A stretch of DNA of 64,000 bases, taken from assembly GCA_019925095.2 (NCBI GenBank), contig CM034403.1, positions 4,779,690 through 4,843,689 on the forward strand, written 5' to 3'. A program made the translations under genes and the position numbers. Source of the DNA: Dendrolimus kikuchii (lineage: Eukaryota > Arthropoda > Insecta > Lepidoptera > Lasiocampidae). The notes under the pieces are model-generated. The model was not told the origin of the DNA, made no database searches, and saw nothing but the letters and a program-made list of their open reading frames with translations. Positions 12,300 through 64,000 of the stretch are shown piece by piece; within the stretch, counting starts at the first letter, position 1, and every line of letters begins with the position of its first letter.

Positions 12300-14740
12300 A
12301 TTAGAAGGCACGAGCCAAATCACAAAATAAGTACACAGCAAAAACTACATAATGTTAAATGAAAATATATAATATATATATAATTTTGTAACATCATAGG
12401 TACTGTTAACTCTATCCTAGTTAAATATGTTTAGCGTATTTACAAATTAAATATTATATTATTTAATATCATAAGTTATTAAGGAATTGAAGACATTGAT
12501 TTATAAATTAAAATTTTTACGGTTTCTTAAAGAAGTCTACAAACTTACTACACCTCAATATGAATAAGAGCGTTATAATCTATAGATGTTCTCATGGGTA
12601 TTTTGCTTAACTAACACTAAATTTAACCCATATTAACTATAGTCAGAAATAGAAAAACTTTAAAATCTGTAAAAACCTTTACTCATACTTGAACTTGGAA
12701 AAAAGCTCATTATTTAATTCATGCTAGTATTTTGTTTTTTACGATTACTTTAATACTAAATCAAATAAATAATCAAGTCAAAATAATTAAAGAATATATT
12801 CATATCATCGCTAAAATATACTTAAAATCACATTTCAATGTTTAAATACTTTAAAATATATGAGTATTATTAAATATTTTTAATTTGGTTATGTTAGTAT
12901 ACGAAGCGAAAAAATTCTTTGGTTCGTTAGTTTTAAATACGTTGCCAATTTTAACCATAAACAGCGTTGTTTTCTTCAGTGTTACCATATTAAGCATAGT
13001 TTTTTAACTATATTTTTAAATTTGGTCAGAATATAAACTAATAAACCCGTTAGAATAACTATAATATAATCTATCTTTCTAATACCCCTTTACAGTTAAA
13101 AATTAGTAATATCACTAGAAAAATCGGAATTTTAAACTCCTTTAATTATGATAATAAAAATTAACACTAACTTGAAACTACAATGTTCTATTATAGTTTT
13201 TTTTTAATAACTTTTCAGATAAAACTAAGTACTTGCATATATATGATTTTGGTAAAATTAAACGTCACAGCGTAATCATTCCTTAAATGTAAAAGCTTCA
13301 TAACTGTATCATTTTTGAGGGATTATAATCTTTTTAAGAAAATTCGATAATATTCAAAAATTTTCATTTGTGCACGATCTACTTTTGAGTATAGCTCTTG
13401 CCAAATTTTAGTTACAAGAGGCTACGCAATAACTGATTTAGTACGAAATATCTCTCCTGCACAACTACGTGTTCTTCAATACAGCGCATATACCTGCGAA
13501 ACATATGACTTTTCATAAAACCTATTTATTGCGTAGTCTTATGCTATCTCTTATCTCTTAAAGAGGTTATCAGGTATAGCCTAACGGATACGTATTTAAT
13601 CAGGACTACAACAGAGCTGCGTAGTAAATAGGTTTAAATACAAAATCGGTTACTGCGCAGTTTCCTATTTGGCAGGGACTATGCAAAAATGTACTTATTA
13701 CATTTTTCAAATGTACATTGATTTTTAGTCTGAAAGATTCTTTGCAGCGTAAAACGCAAGATCAATTTAGTTATTAAATTCCTACTTAGAAACAGTGTCC
13801 CTACTAAGCATAGCACACACAAATGCAATAACTTAAAAACATTTTATGTCTCGCAGTTATTTACTTTGAGTGTACTATGTTCATAAGCTGATCTGATACT
13901 GGCATTATTTTACACTGGCAAGTTATATAATTACTGGTGCTAACTAGTGGTTTCATATTTACATAAATGCTAACTCAAATATATCTTTACGAGTTAACCA
14001 GATACCATACGATATTAAAAATAATATAATGTATATTACATAATGTAATATACATTATATAATTTTTAATTGTAAAAACTTTAATTGCAGAAAATATAAT
14101 AGTATTCTTTTAAGACACAACAATCGTGTTCAAATAATTAATTACTGCTTTATATAAAACGCCAAATTTCCCCTAATTTGAATTTATGATTACTTATTTT
14201 TTTACAAAACACCTCTATCCTTATTCCAGTATTCGCTTAGTCATAAAATATTTTACAATATATATAATATGTCGCCGAAATAACATGAAAACAGTAATTT
14301 TAATATAACTATGACTACGAACACTACGTATCATACAATAGGATATGATATACAGGTGGCAGAAATAATCGCTTTATAATCACGCTTACATACCTCAACT
14401 TAGCTAAAATAAAAATTGTTTTATTATAATTTCGGACAACAGTTTCGTAAACATGAATAATATACAAGTATAAGTAACACTGGTCAACAGTGGTTTTATT
14501 GCCCTGGATATTATAATGGCTTCGAATAATTTTATCCCAACATTTAATGAAACTATAAATTATTTTGGAATATAGCTTTTTTAATTTCCATTTTTATACA
14601 ACACTAAAAATCAGTAAGTATGAAATAAAACATTACTGGCTCAAAGGCCTAGTTGGCAAGCCATAAATAAAAATAAAAAACATTACAATTATATACATTA
14701 ATATCTAATATTTATTGAGAAATATTACTAATCGTTTTGT
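12300..14740. other. AT-rich intergenic stretch
   Basis: Downstream of the NPC1 3' end. Apart from the palindrome at 14014-14070 I see no gene, motif or clear repeat. Confidence 0.6.
14014..14070. repeat. AT-only hairpin, 26-bp arms, one mismatch
   Basis: 14014-14039 and 14045-14070 are reverse complements except one position, spacer ATAAT. All A/T but for a few G/C in TAATGTATATTAC. It could be a MITE core or a chance palindrome in AT-rich DNA; the length makes chance unlikely. Confidence 0.75.
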
Positions 14741-14749
14741 TTTATATTT

Positions 14750-14995
14750 AATCAGTGTATATAGGCGTAAAAAGAGAGAAAATCTGGTGAAATCTTTAAC
14801 TTTAAAGAGACACCTATAAGATTTTCTTCTATATTATTTTTAAGGAAAATTGCCGTTGTAAAGACCAACAACAGTAGGTAATCTGCCTTCATGTAACGGT
14901 CCCGACTACCCTGATACTTCTCCACCATCACTATGATGTGTTGGTAGAAGTGCTCACCCTGTTCCACACTCAAATTCTCAAAATTATCAGGAAAT
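14750..14995 (-). pseudogene. Transposon protein fragment (GE-HFYQ-I...YQG motif)
   Basis: The minus strand reads TWFKFPDNFENLSVEQGEHF, YQHIIVMVEKYQGSRDRYMK, ADY. I recognise the pattern GE-x-F-H-Q-D-I...MExRYQG-x-W...M-x-DYCW from the C-terminal part of uncharacterised transposon-encoded proteins common in insects and fish. Here DYCW has decayed. No start or rest of the gene is visible. Confidence 0.5.
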
Positions 14996-15158
14996 TTAAA
15001 CCATGTAACTGTGGGAAAAGTGTATTTGTGCTGATATTCACCATAAAAATCTTAAAAACCAAAGCCAACTCAGTATTTCCATGAATATATTTGCAAATTG
15101 TGTACTGAAAATTATAAAAACCTGCAAACATATCTAGAGCAACAATTTTTTTTTTAAT

Positions 15159-15164
15159 TTTATT
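15159..15164 (-). promoter_or_regulatory. Candidate NPC1 polyadenylation signal AATAAA
   Basis: The minus strand reads AATAAA here, 162 nt after the stop codon of exon 22. It is the first such hexamer downstream. With AT-rich sequence the chance frequency is high, so this is only a positional candidate. Confidence 0.4.
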
Positions 15165-15325
15165 GACCTATGTAACAATCTACATGATTGCAAAACATAC
15201 CAGTGTAAAGAATACCAGTCAAGAAAATGTCAAACAGTTCAATAACTAAAAGAAATCTGTACTGCTGTAATATCAAATAAGATGACCCTAATATCCTTAA
15301 CTAATCATACAAGTCCTTGAGAAGG

Positions 15326-60139
<44,814 letters not shown>

Positions 60140-60309
60140 CTGTAAACAAAATAAAACAATATATTATTTTAATCATCTTAATATAGTAAGTTGAAGAGTA
60201 TCTTGGAAAGCTTTAAAAAGATAAAGTAATATAACTTTAAAAAATACATTTAAATACTAAAATTAAGTTATAAGTAATATGGACTACTAATGTAACAAAT
60301 CACTACCAG

Positions 60310-60570
60310 AGGGAAACGTGCCCAGAAGGCTGGCTGCATTACCATTATTTTGGCAATGCTGATTCTTTACGCGAAATACGAATCCGTCTTCTGATCACGG
60401 ACAGCATCAGAGCTTCGGACTTTCCTTAAAGAAAGCCCTTTGCCGATGTACCCCACGGACCTGAAGTTTCAACTCCAAACGACACAAACATGTAACCCCT
60501 TCCTAGGGTTCCATATTTACGCCGTTCAAGAGCTTGAGCTGTTGAAGCAGCGCTGCATTTTACACCGAAA
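60310..60570 (-). pseudogene. Non-LTR reverse-transcriptase C-terminal fragment
   Basis: The minus strand reads AASTAQALERRKYGTLGRGY, MFVSFGVETSGPWGTSAKGF, then after a stop and frameshift RRIRISRKESA. The order ERRKY..L...Y.F.P.GVET.GPWG..AK.F...QR.S.AIQRGNA is typical of the end of non-LTR retrotransposon polyproteins found widely in invertebrates (from memory). It is broken and lies in the presumed first NPC1 intron. Confidence 0.5.
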
Positions 60571-60837
60571 GTACAGATGAGAAAAAAAGAAAACAATGTT
60601 GCCAGTATAATGATCTAAGGTATGCCAGTTTATAAATAATCATTTTAATCGGATATTTTCTTTACTTTTACCTTAAGAATATTAACACTAACAATATGAA
60701 CCGTCTGATATGGACTTCAACGCCTAAATGAAAAAATAAAAGAAACACAAATCAGTGGCACTAACAATAAATCGCACGCTTAATCCAATACTAACACTAT
60801 CTAAAATTTTGCCAAATCGACTGTTTAATGTCAACGT

Positions 60838-60960
60838 CAGTCAATCACCGTCCACTGCTGGACGTAGGCCTCCCCAAGTCGGTGCCACTCATCACGGTCC
60901 TCTGCCTGCCTCATCCAGCGTTAGTGAGTCTTATATATGCACTAGATTGCACTAGATTTA
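60838..60960 (+). repeat. RTE-like retrotransposon remnant
   Basis: Contains CACCGTCCACTGCTGGACGT then AGGCCTCCCCAAG, a phrase I know as recurrent in insect genomes from RTE-type non-LTR elements. No open frame of useful length follows. Confidence 0.4.
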
Positions 60961-61453
60961 GAACGCGCCGCCACGCCGTCGACGCAGTGATCGTGGAAAC
61001 GAGGATATACGAGGGGTGCAAAGGCACCAAGACAACGCTTCAAAAAGGCATTATGTCATCTATCATAAAACATGGAAATAAGTGTAATAGCCCCTAACCC
61101 TGGTTTAAAAGTAACCGAAATATTCACTAAGAAGGCCTTGTAATAATACTGATATTATTCATTCTTAAAAAAACCTTTTTTTTTAATCTCTTGTAAAGTT
61201 ATAATGTCAGTTTTCGATCAAACGTGCGAAATGTTTTGATAGTCGTTCTGTCCGTATCAGATATAATAAACAATCGACACGGAATAGTCATGTTTGGCAT
61301 TTGGGGTATTGCGACGGACACGTTTCACACGTTGCCGAGGCATGTGACAAACGTGACAATGCATCCGACACAATAGGAATATAAGAAATTTAACTAGAAA
61401 TCATTATGATAAATCGAATTTTTCTTACATACATACATACATTTTATAATGTA

Positions 61454-62688
61454 ATAGGTTGTAATAAAATATCTTTGGCTACACCATTTGTATCTGGCTG
61501 GTTTTGGTATCATTAAAAAGTTATAATTTTAAAGAAGACAATTCCAAATTCAAATTAGGAAAATGTGTGATTTTCATTTATTTTTCTTATTGTTAAAATG
61601 AAATAAGAAATTCAATACATTTTAAAATTTTACTACAAAAAAGGTAAAAATGCAACACAAGCCGCGAAAAAAATTTGTGATGTTTATGAACCCAATGCAG
61701 TATCTGTGAGAATAGCGCAAATTTGGTTTAAGCGTTTTCAATCCGGAAATTTTGATATCAAAGATGCAGGTCGCTCTAGTCGCCCTGTTACGGACAAAAA
61801 TGATGCCATTTTTGAAAAGGTGGAGCAAGATCGGCATATTAGTAGTTACGATGTACCTGGAGAACTGGGAATTGACCACAAAACAGTTTTGGCGCATTTG
61901 AAAAAAGCTGGGTACACAAAAAAGCTCGATATTTGGGTGCCTCATGATTTCACTGAAAGAAACCTAATGAACCGTGTACTCATTTGTGATTCTTTATTAC
62001 GACGTAATGAAACCGAACCATTTTTGAAGAAGCTGATAACTGGTGATGAAATGTGGATCACGTACGACAAGAACGTGCGAAAAAGATCGTGGTCAAAGCC
62101 CGGTCAGGCTTCACAGACTGTGGCGAAAGCTGGGTTAACTCGCAACAAGGTGATGCTGTGTGTATGGTGGGATTGGAAGGGCATTATTCATTATGAGCTG
62201 TGACCGCCAGGCAGAACCATCGATTCGGAACTGTACTGCGAACAACTGATGTGATTAAAGCAAAAATTTGAGAGAAAGCGGCCGGAATTCATCAACAGAA
62301 GGGGTGTGGTTTTTACCATGATAACGCTAGACCTCACACATCTTTAGCCACTCAGCAAAAATTACGAGAGTTTGGCTGAGAGGTGTTAATGCATCCGCCG
62401 TATAGTCCTGACCTTGCACCTTCAGACTTTCACCTGTTTCGGTCTCTGCAGAATTCCTTAGGCAGTGTCAGGTTAGCATCACGAGAGGACTGCCAAAACC
62501 ACTTGTCGCAGTTTTTGATCAGAAGCCCCAAAATTTTTATAGCAATGGTATCACGTCCCTACCTACAAGATGGCAAAAAGTTATCCAACAAAATGGCACC
62601 TACATACTTTAGTCAAATGTAAATAAACTTTATAAAAAACCTTTTGAATTTTTATATAAAATGCGAAGGAACTTTTTCCCCAACCTAA
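61454..62688 (+). mobile_element. Mariner (Tc1/mariner) element, about 1.2 kb, degraded left end
   Basis: The right terminal repeat (reverse strand, from 62688) begins TTAGGTTGGGGAAAAAGTTC and is followed outward by TA. The left end is much decayed: only TAGGTTG near 61455 can be matched. The transposase resembles the subfamily of vertebrate Hsmar1 and moth cecropia-type mariners, judged from memory. Confidence 0.85.
61598..62622 (+). pseudogene. Mariner transposase (DD34D), inactivated
   Basis: N-terminal paired-like helix-turn-helix region: KKGKNATQAAKKICDVYEPN and IAQIWFKRFQSGNFDIKDAG. Catalytic motifs: ITGDEMWITYD (first D), HDNARPH (second D) and YSPDLAPSDFHLF (third D); also RKRSWSKPGQASQTVAK and VMLCVWWDWKG. 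Lesions: in-frame TAA at codon 3 (61604), TGA at 62201 and 62252, a frameshift near 62315, TGA at 62377 where the family has Trp, and another frameshift near 62570. The longest open part is 61706-62203. It cannot make a functional transposase. Confidence 0.93.
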
Positions 62689-62694
62689 TATAAA

Positions 62695-62760
62695 GTAGTA
62701 CAATGGACGGCCTTATTGCTTAAAGCAATCTCTTCCAGGCAACCTTTGGATGGACAAGAA
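62695..62760 (-). repeat. Non-LTR 3'-end fragment, copy 3
   Basis: GTACAATGGACGGCCTTATT, GCTTAAAGCAATCTCTTCCA, GGCAACC. It immediately follows the mariner right end, so the mariner inserted beside or into it. Confidence 0.55.
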
Positions 62761-62959
62761 GTTATTCAAAGTTAATTGTTATTACTGCGATGACTTTGGG
62801 GTAATATATTTAAGACTTATAGTCAAACAAGGAAAACGTATTCGAAGACTTGCAAGTCAGATTATTATTAATTACAATAGTAATTTAATAACAAATATAC
62901 GCTTTATTTATTCCTACATCATATATTCCGATTTTCCTAAGAAACCGAAATAACCAAAA

Positions 62960-63640
62960 GAAAATATATGAATCTCAAATACAAAAATACACAGTAGGCA
63001 AGGTACAGCCGTAGGAAAATTGTTAGCAAGAAACATTTTTCCACACTTGAAATGTGTTCTTCTACTATCCATTCACTTGATGGACGCGTGGATGAAGTAC
63101 TATTGATTAAAATGCGACATAGACTCCAACAAAACTAACGCCAATTATCTACCAACATAAAAAAATGCGTATGATAGTAGAATACACCTGACAATAGTCG
63201 TCTAGTAATTTTATCAATTCACGAAACATAAAAAGTAATATAGCGCATATCTTAGAGCTGTATTACTCATTAGGTGATAATATTCCTTAACACTAGATAT
63301 CTAATATTAGATAACAATTCTGAAAAATATAGTGACATCATTCGACCACGTAACAGCAGAATACCTGTGATCTATGCTTATCCATGTTTTGATTACGAAA
63401 TGATTATACGTTTAATGCTATTTTTCTGCGATTACACGAACGAATAATACTTAAGGCAGTTGCGAAAATGCGGAAATGTGTTTTTTAGCAGTGTAATAAT
63501 AATATCACACTAATTACTTTTGTAGTACTTGAGATTGTTTGTAGGAACTGAATTTGAAATATATCGCACTTACAGATAACAACTCCATATCGTTTAGATT
63601 AGTATTCTAAAACGGTGTTTTTTAATCTGTGGGTCGCGAT
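62960..63640. other. Right-edge AT-rich stretch
   Basis: Presumed first NPC1 intron. No exon or repeat was recognised; searched by eye for the missing signal-peptide exon without success. Confidence 0.45.
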
Positions 63641-63764
63641 ATCTATATCATCCTAAAGGCTAGCACATTAGCTTTGCCCCTGATGTTGCAAATATCTATA
63701 GGCGACGGCAACCACTTTCCATGATCTGAGCCATCTTCGTGTTTGCACATTCGCAATAAGAAAA

Positions 63765-63955
63765 GCATAATGGCTAACGCATATATGGACTTCCTATTCC
63801 AATGAATGTAGGTTCGCCTCTTGGCTTGGTGGCATACAGCGTTAGGTATAGTATGTTTTCTGATCCACACATTGAGACGGCCGAAATGTTAAAGCCACCT
63901 TATTCAAGGTATGTCCTTGCATAAGCGTGGGAGGTGCACCATCCACTCCTATAAA
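63765..63955 (+). repeat. Degenerate SINE family 1 copy
   Basis: CATAATGGCTAACGCATATA resembles the box A head, TGTAGGTTCGCCTCTTGGC the box B region, then TTTTCTGATCC and a diverged body with AAGCGTGGGAGGTGCACCAT. Confidence 0.45.
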
Positions 63956-64000
63956 ATATTAGGATATTTAATATTTGATATAATATTCCTGCGTGAATCG

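Noticed and set aside
63583..63597. Minus-strand ATG GAG TTG TTA TCT followed by gtaagt, a possible tiny first NPC1 exon (MELLS).
   Set aside because: No exon carrying the rest of a signal peptide and the first luminal cysteines was found between it and 60140; a 15-nt match to ATG plus donor is expected by chance.

Overview
The window looks like moth or butterfly (Lepidoptera) nuclear DNA. It is AT-rich, its genes have introns, and it is full of short interspersed elements, MITEs, Helitron-like repeats and truncated non-LTR retrotransposons of kinds common in that order. No prokaryotic gene, CRISPR array or virus was seen. The assignment to Lepidoptera rests on repeat types and protein resemblance known from memory, not on a search.

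The only host gene I can support is NPC1 (Niemann-Pick C1 sterol transporter) on the minus strand. I reconstruct 22 exons between 60139 and 15326. All have GT/AG borders, and all 21 junctions keep the reading frame. The exons sum to 3921 nt, or 1306 residues plus a stop. In order they encode most of the N-terminal sterol-binding domain, TM1, a cytosolic linker, TM2, the middle luminal domain, the sterol-sensing domain (TM3-7), TM8, the cysteine-rich luminal domain, TM9-13 and a long cytosolic tail. The signal peptide and the first roughly 50-60 residues are missing and probably lie beyond 64000. The last two coding exons are far from the rest (26.7 kb and 15.4 kb), across introns of 4.7 and 11.1 kb.

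1-15 kb (downstream of NPC1) is a transposon graveyard. A roughly 4 kb PIF/Harbinger element has both its HARBI1-like nuclease gene and its Myb/SANT-like partner gene, each with introns and each lightly damaged. It is nested in remains of THAP/YqaJ-type elements in inverted arrangement. SINE, MITE and hAT-like copies and a transposon-protein fragment follow.

15-64 kb is NPC1 with repeat-rich introns: six copies of one 5'-truncated non-LTR family, several with 12-13 bp target duplications, one 5'-inverted and one nested in a hAT-like MITE; two SINE families; three MITE families; foldback and hairpin elements; and a DD34D mariner pseudogene near the right end. Transposons have inserted very close to NPC1 splice sites. 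An inverted repeat pair brackets exons 4-9 and could affect splicing or circular RNA formation.
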